Source: CAXXOK01 sp964640955
GTDB lineage: Bacteria > Bacillota > Clostridia > Christensenellales > Aristaeellaceae
DNA length: 64,000 nt
Direction of reading: 5' to 3'
Assembly (NCBI GenBank): GCA_964640955.1
Contig: CAZXJI010000001.1
Span: 62,001 to 126,000, forward strand
In this document: positions 34,251-45,017 of the stretch, piece after piece
Position numbering within the stretch: the stretch's first letter is position 1
Layout: each line of letters begins with the position of its first letter
Program-made: the position numbers and the translations under genes
The notes under the pieces: generated by a model
Databases searched by the model: none
The model's input: only the letters and a program-made list of their open reading frames with translations
Told to the model about the DNA's origin: nothing

Positions 34251-34535
34251 ATGAACGTTAAGCCGTTAGGCGACCGTGTCGTTATCAAGAACATTGAAAC
34301 GGAAGAGACCACGAAAAGCGGCATTCTGCTCACGAACGCCTCGAAGGAAAAGCCGCAGATGGCGGAAGTCATCGCCGTCGGCCCCGGCGGTATGGTGGAC
34401 GGCAAAGAGGTCGTCATGAACGTCAAAGCCGGCCAGAAGGTTATTTACAGCAAGTATGCCGGCACCGAGGTCAAGATCGACGGCGAAGAGATCATCATCG
34501 TGCGCCAGAGCGACATTCTGGCGACCGTCGAATAA
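34251..34535 (+). CDS. groES: Co-chaperonin GroES
   Basis: A 94-residue heptameric lid of the GroEL chamber. The N-terminus MNVKPLGDRVVIKNIETEETTKSGI and mobile-loop region are canonical, with the GEEIIIVRQSDILA terminus. AGGGAGG lies upstream of the ATG. First gene of the CIRCE-controlled operon, 33 nt from groEL. Confidence 0.98.
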   Translation: MNVKPLGDRVVIKNIETEETTKSGILLTNASKEKPQMAEVIAVGPGGMVDGKEVVMNVKAGQKVIYSKYAGTEVKIDGEEIIIVRQSDILATVE

Positions 34536-34568
34536 CGCATCCGCATTTTTAGAGGAGGAAGAACCGTT

Positions 34569-36200
<1,632 letters not shown>

Positions 36201-36222
36201 CCGACGTCCATTCACAAAATCC

Positions 36223-36262
36223 GAGGCCGGCGCAATGCGCCGGCCTCTGTATTTGTTTTACG
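36223..36262 (+). terminator. Terminator 1 of groESL
   Basis: A 10-bp stem, GAGGCCGGCG with CGCCGGCCTC, and a T-rich tail (TGTATTTGTTTT) lie 22 nt after the groEL stop. Confidence 0.85.
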
Positions 36263-36318
36263 CAAGGCTGACCGGTCCTCCGCGCCTAGGCAAGCGAACG
36301 TTCGGCCCCGATATGCAG

Positions 36319-36370
36319 ACCCGCGCCCCCACTTTCCGAACCGGAACGCGGGGGCGCGGGTTTGTTTCTT
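36319..36370 (+). terminator. Second terminator after groESL
   Basis: A 12-bp stem (36319-36330 with 36350-36361), enclosing an inner TTCCG/CGGAA pair, is followed by TTGTTTCTTT on the plus strand. The orientation suits groESL read-through, not ftsZ. Confidence 0.65.
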
Positions 36371-36390
36371 TATCGCTTGCGATCTGCCGC

Positions 36391-37920
36391 TTACTTCTTG
36401 GCAGGCCGCCTGAGGAAGGCGGGCACGCCGAGGTCGTCGCGCTCCACCGAGGGCGCGGGCCGCTGTTGCGCGCCGGGCATGCCGGGCTGCTGCTGGCCGC
36501 CCTGCTGGGGCATCCCGCCCTGCTGCTGGCCCATCTGCTGCTCCATGCCGCCCGCGTAGCTTTGCCCGTACTCCATCGGCTGGGCGATGGGCTGCTGCTG
36601 CATGCCGCCGTAGCCACCCTGCATGCTCTGGCCGTAGTCCCCCATCGGCTGGCCGTAATTCTGGGGATACCCCGTGTTGTAGCCGCCCTGATACATGTTC
36701 TGGCCGGGCTGCTGCATCATCGGCGGCATGGCGGCGGGGGTGGGGATGTTGCGGCTCTGCTCGGCATAGCCGCCCATGCCGGAGGTGCGCTCCTCATCGG
36801 AAGGCATATCGAAGCTCATGTCCTCGTAGGAGGGCGCGGGGTATTCCTGATGCACCAACGGCGATGCGCCGTACGCGGAACCACGTCCGTCCCCGGCGCC
36901 CATGGCGCGCGTCCAGTCGCGTTCCGCACCCGTGCCCTTGCCCTTTTCCCGCGGCGGGAAAGGCGTCTTTTCAAAGCCGGTCGCGATCACGGTGATGCGC
37001 ACCTCGTCGTCCATCTCCGGCTCGATGCCCGCGCCGAAGATAATGTTTGCTTCGGTATCGGCGGCCTGCATGACAAGGTTGGCGGCTTCGTTGATGTCGA
37101 TGATGCTCATGTCCTCGCCGCCGGTAATGTTGATGAGCACGGCGCGCGCGCCGTCGATGTTGGTCTCAAGCAGGGGGCTGGCAATGGCATTCTTGGCGGC
37201 GTCCACCATACGGCTTTCGCCCTTGCCGATGCCGATGCCCATGTGCGCCAGTCCGCCGGACTCCATGACCGTGCGAACGTCCGCGAAATCCAGGTTGATC
37301 AGCGCGGGCACGGCGATCAGATCGCTGATGCCCTGAATGCCCTGCCGCAGCACGTCGTCGGCGATGCGGAAGGCTTCCAGCATCGTCGTTCCCTTGGTGA
37401 CCACCTGCAGGAGCCGATCGTTGGGGATCACGACCAACGTATCCACGCGCTGTTTTAAGTCGATCACGCCCATCTCGGCGTTCTTCATGCGCTGTTTGCC
37501 TTCGAACTGGAAAGGCTTGGTGACCACGGCGATGGTCAGGCAGTTGAGGTCGCGCGCGATCTCGGCGATGATGGGGGCCGCGCCCGTGCCCGTGCCGCCG
37601 CCCATACCGGCGGTGACGAACACCAGATCCGCGCCCTTGATGGCCTGCGCGATCTCCTCGCGGCTTTCTTCGGCGGCCCTGCGCCCGATATCCGGCACGG
37701 AGCCCGCGCCCAGACCCTTGGTGAGCTTCTCGCCGATCTGGATGGTGGTGCCGGCCTTGCTCATGGCAAGCGCCTGGCGATCCGTATTGACGGCGATAAA
37801 CTCGACGCCCTTCAAACCTGCGTCCACCATACGATTGACGGCGTTGTTCCCCGCGCCGCCACAGCCGATTACCTTGATGGCTGCGAAGTTCTGCTGGTCT
37901 TCAATCTGAAATTCAAGCAC
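36391..37920 (-). CDS. ftsZ: Cell division protein FtsZ with long Gln/Met/Gly linker
   Basis: The tubulin-like GTPase that forms the division ring. Residues 1-320 are a standard core: GCGGAGNNAVNRM, VFVTAGMGGGTGTGAAP (GTP signature, about 101-116) and NLDFADV. The conserved C-terminal peptide DDLGVPAFLRR is at the end. Between them lies a roughly 170-residue Q/M/G/P/Y-rich disordered linker; the total of 509 residues is well above the usual 350-400. It follows ftsA by 53 nt. Confidence 0.97.
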   Translation of the reverse strand: MLEFQIEDQQNFAAIKVIGCGGAGNNAVNRMVDAGLKGVEFIAVNTDRQALAMSKAGTTIQIGEKLTKGLGAGSVPDIGRRAAEESREEIAQAIKGADLVFVTAGMGGGTGTGAAPIIAEIARDLNCLTIAVVTKPFQFEGKQRMKNAEMGVIDLKQRVDTLVVIPNDRLLQVVTKGTTMLEAFRIADDVLRQGIQGISDLIAVPALINLDFADVRTVMESGGLAHMGIGIGKGESRMVDAAKNAIASPLLETNIDGARAVLINITGGEDMSIIDINEAANLVMQAADTEANIIFGAGIEPEMDDEVRITVIATGFEKTPFPPREKGKGTGAERDWTRAMGAGDGRGSAYGASPLVHQEYPAPSYEDMSFDMPSDEERTSGMGGYAEQSRNIPTPAAMPPMMQQPGQNMYQGGYNTGYPQNYGQPMGDYGQSMQGGYGGMQQQPIAQPMEYGQSYAGGMEQQMGQQQGGMPQQGGQQQPGMPGAQQRPAPSVERDDLGVPAFLRRPAKK

Positions 37921-37973
37921 AGTGCATCCCCCTAGTCTGACTTAGCATTCCTGCGGGCCGTCTCCGGCGCGCG

Positions 37974-39167
37974 TCAGCCGCCCAGCAAGCTCCTGAAAAA
38001 CTCCTTGATGCCTCCCGCCACGCCGCTCGCGGGGACGTTGCGGGATTCGATGGTGTCGATGATCAGGTCCATCAGTCCCATGGCGCTTGCGTAAATCGGG
38101 CTGGACAGCTTGATCGTCCGCTTGATGGTTTCCCGTACGGGTTTATCCAGCTTGCCGGCGAGGTAGTCCCGGCCGCCGCGGTTGAGGCTCAGGCCCCCGC
38201 CGGTCAGGTAAATGGTCGACCAGTTGCCAAGCTTGATGCCGCTTTCGGCGATGCAGTCCTGTATCATCTGGGCGATCTCGTCCACGCGGGGTTCCAATAC
38301 CTCGGCGACCTGCTCCTGGGTGAAGGTGTCGGTTTTCAGGCCGTCGCCGCTGGAAACGGAATAGCTCTGGCTGATGGTCGAAATGCCGAAGACGTATTCC
38401 CGCTTGATCTGCTCCGCTGCCGCCAGCGGAACGGAGAGCCCTTCGGCCACGTCCGCGGCGATGTGCCCGCCGCCGACGGGCAGGGTTTTCTGGTAGATGA
38501 CGGCGTCGCCCTCGACAGCCATCACGTCGGTGCACAGGTATCCCATGTCGATGAGGATCGCCGTGCGGTCCCGGTCCTCCTCCAGGAGGTAAAGCATCGC
38601 TTCGCCCGTCGAGCTGCTGAAAAAGCCGCTGACCGTGATGTTCATGTCCCTCAGCCTTGCCATCACGTCGTCCAGGAAGAAGGTGTCCGCCACCACGAAG
38701 GAAACCATGGCCTTGAGCTCCGTGCCCTTCATGCCTACGGGTTCCAGCGTCTTTTTGCCGCCGTCTACCATAAACCACGCGGGGCTGCGGTGCACCACCA
38801 CTCCGCGCACGGGCGAAAGCTGTTTGTCGGCGTTTGCGAAGATTTTCTCCACATGCCGGGGCGTCACGCGCGGGTCGGCCCCCTGGATGGTCACGGTGGT
38901 CTCCACCGCGTACACGCGGGTAAACTCGCCCGGAACGCCTACGTTCATTTCACGTATCTTGCGCTTGGCCTGGAGCTCCGCCTCGGCGACGGATTTGCCG
39001 ATCGCCTCGTTGAGCAGCGTGGGGTTGTTCCACTCCCCGTCCAGGAAGCCGTCGTAGGCGGCGATCCCCGCGCCGACAATATCGCAGCGCTGAGTGCCGC
39101 TGGTTTCGGCGACCAGCGTTACGATTTTGCTTGTGCCAAAGTCAATGGCGGCGATTGTTGATTTCAT
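37974..39167 (-). CDS. ftsA: Cell division protein FtsA
   Basis: The actin-like membrane tether of the Z-ring. The 397-residue protein opens with the phosphate-1 loop AAIDFGTSKIVTLVAE. The phosphate-2 segment is TAILIDMGYLCTDV and the adenosine motif STIYLTGGGLSLNRG. It ends in an amphipathic membrane-targeting helix, GGIKEFFRSLLGG. It lies directly upstream of ftsZ, with its own promoter about 120 nt before the ATG. Confidence 0.92.
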   Translation of the reverse strand: MKSTIAAIDFGTSKIVTLVAETSGTQRCDIVGAGIAAYDGFLDGEWNNPTLLNEAIGKSVAEAELQAKRKIREMNVGVPGEFTRVYAVETTVTIQGADPRVTPRHVEKIFANADKQLSPVRGVVVHRSPAWFMVDGGKKTLEPVGMKGTELKAMVSFVVADTFFLDDVMARLRDMNITVSGFFSSSTGEAMLYLLEEDRDRTAILIDMGYLCTDVMAVEGDAVIYQKTLPVGGGHIAADVAEGLSVPLAAAEQIKREYVFGISTISQSYSVSSGDGLKTDTFTQEQVAEVLEPRVDEIAQMIQDCIAESGIKLGNWSTIYLTGGGLSLNRGGRDYLAGKLDKPVRETIKRTIKLSSPIYASAMGLMDLIIDTIESRNVPASGVAGGIKEFFRSLLGG

Positions 39168-39293
39168 GGCAAGACATTCCCCTGTTCCTTAGGTGTCAAC
39201 CGCGAACCGTTTCCGACCCGCGTCGGTATGGGTCAGCGTTGGTAACCCATGGGTCGTCCTGGCAAGCTGCATAAACCCAAAATACCATCATTT

Positions 39294-39322
39294 ATTGTAA
39301 CCTGTTTGGGCTGAATACGCAA
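39294..39322 (-). promoter_or_regulatory. Promoter of ftsA-ftsZ
   Basis: On the minus strand TTGCGT, a 17-bp spacer, then TACAAT. It gives a leader of about 120 nt. Confidence 0.65.
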
Positions 39323-39514
39323 GAGAGAAGTCCGCATTTCGCCCCATTTTTTGCATTTTCAGCCCCAAACGGCCTCTTTACGCGCCGTTTGCACCGTAAG
39401 GCCCGCGTTAATACGACGTAATACGCCCGTAAAATCTTCCGTCGCGGGCGAAAGCTTTTCGGACCGGACAGGTCCCTTCCGTCTCCTACAGGATAACATA
39501 TATTTCCATTCCTT

Positions 39515-39551
39515 TGCAACAAGAAAGCCCTCGCACCCGGCGACGGCTTTC
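39515..39551 (-). terminator. Terminator after the tRNA pair
   Basis: On the minus strand GAAAGCC and GGCTTTC (39523-39529 with 39545-39551) form a stem-loop followed by TTGTTGC, 18 nt after the tRNA-Met 3' end. Confidence 0.5.
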
Positions 39552-39568
39552 CTGCAAATGCATCTGTT

Positions 39569-39645
39569 TGGTAGCGGCGGGGAGACTTGAACTCTCGACA
39601 CTCCGGGTATGAACCGAATGCTCTAGCCAACTGAGCTACGCCGCC
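39569..39645 (-). tRNA. tRNA-Met (CAT), elongator
   Basis: A 77-nt cloverleaf with encoded CCA. The 7-bp acceptor stem starts GGCGGCG (G1-U72 wobble), the D-arm is GCTCAGTTGGCTAGAGC, and the anticodon loop is TTCATAC (CAT). The T-arm has GTTCAAGTC. It matches Firmicutes elongator tRNA-Met; a lysidine-modified Ile2 identity is less likely. It lies 3 nt from tRNA-fMet on the same strand. Confidence 0.9.
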
Positions 39646-39648
39646 ATA

Positions 39649-39725
<77 letters not shown>

Positions 39726-39750
39726 TCGTATCGCGTAAGCGACAGGAGTA

Positions 39751-39779
39751 ATCATACTATAAACTTGATGCGATGTCAA
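39751..39779 (-). promoter_or_regulatory. Strong promoter of the tRNA pair
   Basis: On the minus strand a perfect TTGACA, a 17-bp spacer, then TATGAT, 25 nt before the tRNA-fMet 5' end. Confidence 0.88.
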
Positions 39780-39856
39780 CAGTTTTTCCCGGCTTTCCGC
39801 GAACTTTTCACGTCCCGCCGAAGCGGCCGCCAAGGCCCCGAAAAGCCCCGCTTCGC

Positions 39857-40756
39857 TCAGCTGTCGGGGCTGTATTTGGCGTCCTCCGGCGTGGATACGT
39901 CCAGCACGCCGGAGGTTTTCCCCAGCTGCTCCAGATACGGGATATCCGTGCGGATCGCCCCGATCTTGGCGCGCATGTACTCGCTAGTGCCCAGCCGCAC
40001 CGATATACCCGACGCCGTCTGCAAAAACAGGTTGTCCGTGTCCGACAAATCCATTTCGGTGATCTGGTCCTGGTAAATCTGCAAATCCAACTCGGATACG
40101 ATCTGGTAATATGCCTCCATCTGTGCCTGGTTGCGCACCTCCAGCTTCTGCCCCACGCGGATGCTGGTCACCTGCAGGCCCACTACCGTGGGCATGCAGG
40201 AGGGCAGGGCGGTGGTGTTGTCCTCCGACATCACGATGCCGTCCTTGTCCAGCGTGTATAAAAGGCCCAGCCATTGCAGCGAAGCCACCGATTCCCGTTC
40301 GGAAATGTACAGGTAGACGGTGGACGGGTATTCCTTCTGCAGCCCCAGCAAAACGATGGTATGGTCGCCGCTCAGGTTTTTTCTCACCTCGTCCTCGTTG
40401 ATGGAGAACATGTTGAGCCCCTTCACCAGCCCCGATGCCGCCGCGACCTGCTGGGGCGTTTTCGTGACGTTCCCCACCACGTAGACCGTTTTCAGCTTGA
40501 ATAGGGTGTTTTGCAAAACGATCAGCGCCAGCACCGCCAGCGCCAGTACGAAAATCAGGCGGTTGGTCACCGCGCGGGAGCGGGCCCGTGCGCGCTCGGC
40601 GGATTGCTCCGGGGTCGGCGCGGGCGTTTCTTCGGCTTTCCTGCGGCTGTTTTCGCGCTGCTGCGGCTCCTGTGGTGGATCGTATTCGTAGGCGTATCGG
40701 CCGTAGGCCTCGAACTGCTCCGGCTCGCCGCGGCTGGGATCGTTTCGTTTTTTCAT
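39857..40756 (-). CDS. ftsQ: Cell division protein FtsQ/DivIB
   Basis: A 299-residue bitopic divisome protein. A long charged cytoplasmic region (about 1-65) precedes one membrane helix (LIFVLALAVLALIVLQ). The POTRA domain follows directly (LKTVYVVGNVTKTPQQVAAASGL), then the beta domain with LPSCMPTVVGLQ. It lies 33 nt after murD. It would work with FtsL and a DivIC/FtsB partner. Confidence 0.88.
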   Translation of the reverse strand: MKKRNDPSRGEPEQFEAYGRYAYEYDPPQEPQQRENSRRKAEETPAPTPEQSAERARARSRAVTNRLIFVLALAVLALIVLQNTLFKLKTVYVVGNVTKTPQQVAAASGLVKGLNMFSINEDEVRKNLSGDHTIVLLGLQKEYPSTVYLYISERESVASLQWLGLLYTLDKDGIVMSEDNTTALPSCMPTVVGLQVTSIRVGQKLEVRNQAQMEAYYQIVSELDLQIYQDQITEMDLSDTDNLFLQTASGISVRLGTSEYMRAKIGAIRTDIPYLEQLGKTSGVLDVSTPEDAKYSPDS

Positions 40757-40789
40757 GCGTTCCCTCCTCGGTCGCGGGAAAGCGTGAGG

Positions 40790-42151
40790 TCAGCGCAGGT
40801 CGTTCACGATTCGTTTGAAAACCTCGCCGCGCTCCTCGTAATCGCGGAACATATCGAAGCTGGCGCACGCGGGGGACAACAGCGCGTTCCAGCCCGGCCC
40901 GGCCAGGCTGCGGGCCTTGGCAACCGCGTCGGCCAGATCGTCGGCGCGCGTAATAGCCCCGTATCCGGCCTTTTGAAGCGAATCGGCGATCTGCTCCGCC
41001 GTTTCCCCCATCACCACGGCGTGCTCGATCCGCCCGGACGCGACGATCTCGCGGCACAGCGGCATGAAGTCCGTATGCTTGTCGTATCCACCCAGCAGGA
41101 TCACCGTCGGGGCCCGCATGCTCTGCACGGCCTTGATGGTGCTGTCCACGTTGGTGCCCTTGCTGTCGTTGATATAGGTGACGCCCTGAAACACGCGCAC
41201 CTTTTCGATGCGGTGCTCGACGCCCGCGAAGGATTGGAGCGTGTGGCGGATAACCGCCGGAGGCACGCCCCGGCAAGCCGCCATGGCCGTGGCCGCCAGC
41301 GCGTTTTCCAGGTTGTGCGGCCCGGGGATCAGAATGCCGTCGGCGTCGCACACGGGGCGCTGTTCGCCGTCCCAGCGCCAGACGATCTTGCCGTTCTCCA
41401 CGCAGGCGCCGTTTTCCACCGGCTGCGTGCGCGAGAAGAACGCCACGCGCGCCCTTAGCTTCTCCGCCGTTTTGAAAAGCACCGGGTCGTCCATGTTGAG
41501 CACGGCCACGTCCTCGGGCGTCTGGTTTTCGAATATTCGCTGCTTAAGCCGTATGTACTGCTCCATCGTGCCGTGGCGGTTGAGGTGATCCTCGGTAATG
41601 TTGAGCAACGCCGCGACGCAGGGATGGAACGCTTTGATGCTTTCCAGCTGGAAGCTGGACACCTCTACGACGATCACGTCGCCCTTCTTGCTGTTCAGGG
41701 CCGCCGCGCACAGCGGATAGCCGATATTGCCGGCCACGTGCGTAATGCGCCCCGCGTTTTCAAACATCTTGCCCAGCAGGGTAACGGTGGTGGTCTTTCC
41801 GTTCGTGCCGGATACGGCCAGCAGCTCCCCCTGCGCGAGGGAATAGCCCAGTTCCAGCTCGCCGATCAGCGGTATGGCGCGTTCCTTCGCGGTTTTGACC
41901 AGCGGTGAGTCGATGGGTACGCCCGGGCTGATGACGACCAGGTCGCAGCCTTCCATGACGGCGGCGGGATTCTCCCCCAGCCTGTACTCGCACGCCGTGC
42001 CGTCCAGCGGCGCCAGCGCATCAGCGAGCGCCTCCCGGCTTTTTTCATCGTAAAGCACCGGCCTGGCGCCGTGGCGCAGCAACAGCTGCGCCGCCGCCAC
42101 GCCGCTGCGCGCCATGCCGACCACCATCACGCGTTTTCGTTCGACTCGCAT
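40790..42151 (-). CDS. murD: UDP-N-acetylmuramoyl-L-alanine--D-glutamate ligase
   Basis: It adds D-Glu to the peptidoglycan precursor in the cytosol. The 453-residue protein has VVGMARSGVAAAQLLL, the ATP-binding VSGTNGKTTTVTLLGKMF, LNITEDHLNRHGTMEQYI and NDSKGTNVDSTIKAV. Encoded between mraY and ftsQ in the dcw cluster. Confidence 0.97.
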   Translation of the reverse strand: MRVERKRVMVVGMARSGVAAAQLLLRHGARPVLYDEKSREALADALAPLDGTACEYRLGENPAAVMEGCDLVVISPGVPIDSPLVKTAKERAIPLIGELELGYSLAQGELLAVSGTNGKTTTVTLLGKMFENAGRITHVAGNIGYPLCAAALNSKKGDVIVVEVSSFQLESIKAFHPCVAALLNITEDHLNRHGTMEQYIRLKQRIFENQTPEDVAVLNMDDPVLFKTAEKLRARVAFFSRTQPVENGACVENGKIVWRWDGEQRPVCDADGILIPGPHNLENALAATAMAACRGVPPAVIRHTLQSFAGVEHRIEKVRVFQGVTYINDSKGTNVDSTIKAVQSMRAPTVILLGGYDKHTDFMPLCREIVASGRIEHAVVMGETAEQIADSLQKAGYGAITRADDLADAVAKARSLAGPGWNALLSPACASFDMFRDYEERGEVFKRIVNDLR

Positions 42152-42200
42152 GCCCGTATCCTCCCATGCGTTCCGTGGTCGCGCCGCGCTCCCGAAAAAC

Positions 42201-43211
42201 CTACAACAGGGAAAGCACCGCGACCATCGCCAGAATACCCGTTATCGCCGCGTACATCGCCACGATCTGCGCTTCCGACATGCCGCAAAGTTCGAAATGA
42301 TGGTGCACGGGCGACATCCTGAAGATGCGCTTGCCGTGCGTCAGTTTAAAGTAGATTCTTTGCAGAATGACGGAAAGCGAACTCATGATCATGGTGAAGG
42401 AAACCAGCAGCATCAGAATCGGCAGGCGGAGCACCATCGCCGTGGCGACGGTCGCGCCACCGATGAACATGCTGCCCGTATCTCCCATAAACACCTTCGC
42501 GGGGTAGAAGTTGAACCACAAAAAGCCGATGCAGGCGCCGGCGAGCGTGACGGAAACAAGAATCACGTTGGCATAGTTGCCTGCGGCGTGGGGAAAGAGA
42601 AGCGAACCGGCCGTGAGCGTGCCGAACAGGGCCAGCGCCCCCCAGCCCACGCTGCCGACCGTGGCCACGGTGGCCAGCAGGCCGTCCAGGCCGTCCTGCA
42701 GGTTCGCGCTGTTGACCATAAAGAGGATGACCAGCGTCATCACCGGGGCGTACCACGCGCCCAGGTCCCACTGAATATTGAAAAACGGAACGATCACCTC
42801 GGTGCCGATCACCGGGGAGAGGGCGCAATAGAGCGAAAACAGGCCGCCGGTCACAAGCTGCGCCAGCACCTTCTGCCACCAGATCAGCCCGAGGTTCCGT
42901 TTTTTGACGACCTTAATATAGTCGTCCACAAAGCCGATGAGCATGTTGACAAACGCGAACAGCACAACCGCCAGTCCGAAATCCTCACTGCCGTACCACC
43001 TGCCGTGCATCAGAAGCACCAGCACGACCGTCACGCCCGCGAACACCAGCCCGCCCATGGTGGGCGTGCCCTGCTTGCTTTGGTGGCTTTCCGGCCCCAG
43101 CGCGTATATCGTCTGTCCGATTTTCAGCCTGCGCAGAATCGGCAGGACGCGCGGCATCAGGAGGAGGGTCGCGGTCACCGATACGAGCAAAGCAGCGATA
43201 AACCTGAGCAT
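42201..43211 (-). CDS. mraY: Phospho-N-acetylmuramoyl-pentapeptide transferase
   Basis: It makes lipid I at the inner membrane. The 336-residue polytopic protein has the aspartate motifs FVDDYIK and NLQDGLDGL and the MraY-specific FMGDTGSMFIGG. The C-terminus carries HHHFELCGMSEAQIV. It follows murE by about 21 nt. Confidence 0.97.
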   Translation of the reverse strand: MLRFIAALLVSVTATLLLMPRVLPILRRLKIGQTIYALGPESHQSKQGTPTMGGLVFAGVTVVLVLLMHGRWYGSEDFGLAVVLFAFVNMLIGFVDDYIKVVKKRNLGLIWWQKVLAQLVTGGLFSLYCALSPVIGTEVIVPFFNIQWDLGAWYAPVMTLVILFMVNSANLQDGLDGLLATVATVGSVGWGALALFGTLTAGSLLFPHAAGNYANVILVSVTLAGACIGFLWFNFYPAKVFMGDTGSMFIGGATVATAMVLRLPILMLLVSFTMIMSSLSVILQRIYFKLTHGKRIFRMSPVHHHFELCGMSEAQIVAMYAAITGILAMVAVLSLL

Positions 43212-43232
43212 TCAAAGCACTTCCCGCAACGT

Positions 43233-44711
43233 TTATTCTTTCCCGCCGTTCTCTTGGCGAAGCTCGTCCAGCAGCTCGTGCACGACGACCTTCTCGTCGA
43301 AGGGGCGCTTGACCCCCATGATGTCCTGATAGGTTTCGTGGCCCTTGCCCGCCAAAATGATCACGTCGCCTTCGCGGCCCATCTTCAGCGCGTAACGGAT
43401 GGCCTCGCGCCGGTTTTCGATGACCACGTAACGGCCGTGCGTGGGCTTCATGCCTTCCTCGATCGCTTCCAGGATCACGTCGGGGTCCTCGGTGCGGGGG
43501 TTGTCGCTGGTGAGAATGGAGAAATCCGCCATCCGGCCGCCGATCGCGCCCATGATGGGCCGCTTGCCCTGGTCGCGGTCGCCGCCGCAGCCGAACAGGA
43601 CGATGACGCGCTTTTTGGTAAACATGCGCACGGTGGAAAGGATGTTCTCCAGCGCGTCCGGCGAGTGCGAGTAGTCCAGTATCACCTTGTAGGGCGTGCC
43701 GGTGTCCAGCATCTCGATGCGGCCGGGCACGGCTTTCACGCTGCGCAGGCCCTCGACGATGGCTTCCTTGTCCACGCCCACGATCATCGCGAGCGACGCG
43801 GCGGCCAGCGCGTTGTACACGTTGAACATGCCGGTCATCTGCATGCGGATGTCCATTTCCTCCACGCCGCGCAGCTGAATGGAGAAGCTCACGCCGTTTT
43901 CGCTGATCTCGATGTCCCGCGCGAACAGATCGGCGTTGGCGCTGATGCCATAGGTCAGGTAGGGCACCTTGAGATCCCGGAGGATTTCCACGGAGGTCTC
44001 CTCGTCGGCGTTGAGCGCGGCGTTGAGCACCTGGCCGCCCACGAAAAAGCTCTTTTTCGTTTCAAAGTAGTTCTCCATGGTATGGAAGTAATCCAGATGA
44101 TCCTGCGAAAGGTTGGTGTAACCCGCCGCCTCGAAGGTGAGCCCGTCCAGCCGGTGCATGTCGATGGCGTGGGCGCTGACCTCCATGCTCACGGCCTGCA
44201 CGCCCGCGTCCACCATCTGCCGGAAGCACCGGTGCAGGTCGATGGGATCGGGCGTGGTGAGGTTGCTGTGGATGTGTTCCTGGCCGATCATGTTGCCGGT
44301 GGTGCCGATCAGGCCCATCTTGTAGCCGGCCTTTTCCATGATCGCCTTGAGCAGGTAACTAGTCGTCGTTTTGCCCTTTGTACCGGAAACGCCCATCAGG
44401 CGCAGCTTTCGGGCGGGATGACCAAAAAAGGCGGCCGCGATGTGGGCCATGGCGGAACGAACGTTTTCCACCTTCACCTGCGGCACGGAAAGCTCCGGAA
44501 GCAGGCGGCTCACCACCAGCGCCGCGCAGCCGTTTTTGACGGCCTGGGGAGCGAAGCTATGCGCGTCGAAACGCGCGCCTGAAATGCAAAAGAACAGCCC
44601 GCCGCTGCACCTCTCACGGCTGTCGGGGATCAGCGCGCGGATATCGGTATCCGGATTTCCCGTCGTCTCTACGATTCCAGGAACGTCTAGCAGGAGTTCC
44701 CTGAGCAACAT
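43233..44711 (-). CDS. murE: UDP-MurNAc-tripeptide synthetase MurE (meso-DAP type)
   Basis: It adds the third amino acid to the muropeptide. The 492-residue protein has VSGTKGKTTTSYLLKAIME (ATP), the carbamylated-Lys region and LDYSHSPDALENIL. SDNPRTEDP carries the DNPR motif that binds meso-diaminopimelate, so DAP rather than Lys is expected. ATG 44711 has GGAGG 8 nt upstream; the ATG at 44732 precedes that site. Confidence 0.95.
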   Translation of the reverse strand: MLLRELLLDVPGIVETTGNPDTDIRALIPDSRERCSGGLFFCISGARFDAHSFAPQAVKNGCAALVVSRLLPELSVPQVKVENVRSAMAHIAAAFFGHPARKLRLMGVSGTKGKTTTSYLLKAIMEKAGYKMGLIGTTGNMIGQEHIHSNLTTPDPIDLHRCFRQMVDAGVQAVSMEVSAHAIDMHRLDGLTFEAAGYTNLSQDHLDYFHTMENYFETKKSFFVGGQVLNAALNADEETSVEILRDLKVPYLTYGISANADLFARDIEISENGVSFSIQLRGVEEMDIRMQMTGMFNVYNALAAASLAMIVGVDKEAIVEGLRSVKAVPGRIEMLDTGTPYKVILDYSHSPDALENILSTVRMFTKKRVIVLFGCGGDRDQGKRPIMGAIGGRMADFSILTSDNPRTEDPDVILEAIEEGMKPTHGRYVVIENRREAIRYALKMGREGDVIILAGKGHETYQDIMGVKRPFDEKVVVHELLDELRQENGGKE

Positions 44712-45017
44712 ACAGCCAGCCTCCAAATCCAATGCGGACGGCAGCCGTCCGTTTCCGCTTCGCCGTCGTCGGGCATACGCTATCGCCGCGCGTCGCGGTT
44801 ATTCACGCCGCCACAAGGGCGGGCGCGAACGGAACCAAAAAACCTCTTTTACGCACCGGAGCGCGCCGGTAAAACCGCACGCGCGCCGTATGCCTGAGTG
44901 CCCGTTCGCAACTTATATAAGGTAGCACATCCGGGCGGTTTTGTCCAGCCGCGAATCCCCGTTTGGCAGGTTCTTCCAGCCTCTGCGGATCCTCGCGGGC
45001 GATGGCGGCCGGCGTGC
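44712..45017. other. Gap between ftsL-like gene and murE (306 nt)
   Basis: No gene is supported. In this position related bacteria have the division PBP and murF. On the minus strand there is an A/T-rich stretch (TTATATAAG at about 44914-44922) and a weak TGGACA-like -35, which might form a poor promoter for murE, plus a short GGACGG/CCGTCC hairpin near 44735. I would not rely on either. Confidence 0.4.

Larger units (their letters stand above)
39168..39568. other. Intergenic region between the tRNA pair and ftsA (401 nt)
   Basis: From the tRNA side this holds a hairpin terminator and then an apparently empty AT-richer stretch. The ftsA promoter and a leader of about 120 nt follow. The leader contains a 6-bp inverted repeat ATGGGT/ACCCAT (39228-39250), possibly a hairpin. 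No gene is supported; the short open frames here are spurious. Confidence 0.6.

Noticed and set aside
36319..36370. Hairpin as an ftsZ terminator
   Set aside because: The T-rich tail is on the plus-strand side, so it suits groESL transcripts. On the minus strand no T-run follows.
39292..39630. A 112-codon minus-strand frame between the tRNA genes and ftsA
   Set aside because: It runs into the tRNA-Met gene and the ftsA promoter, with no ribosome site.
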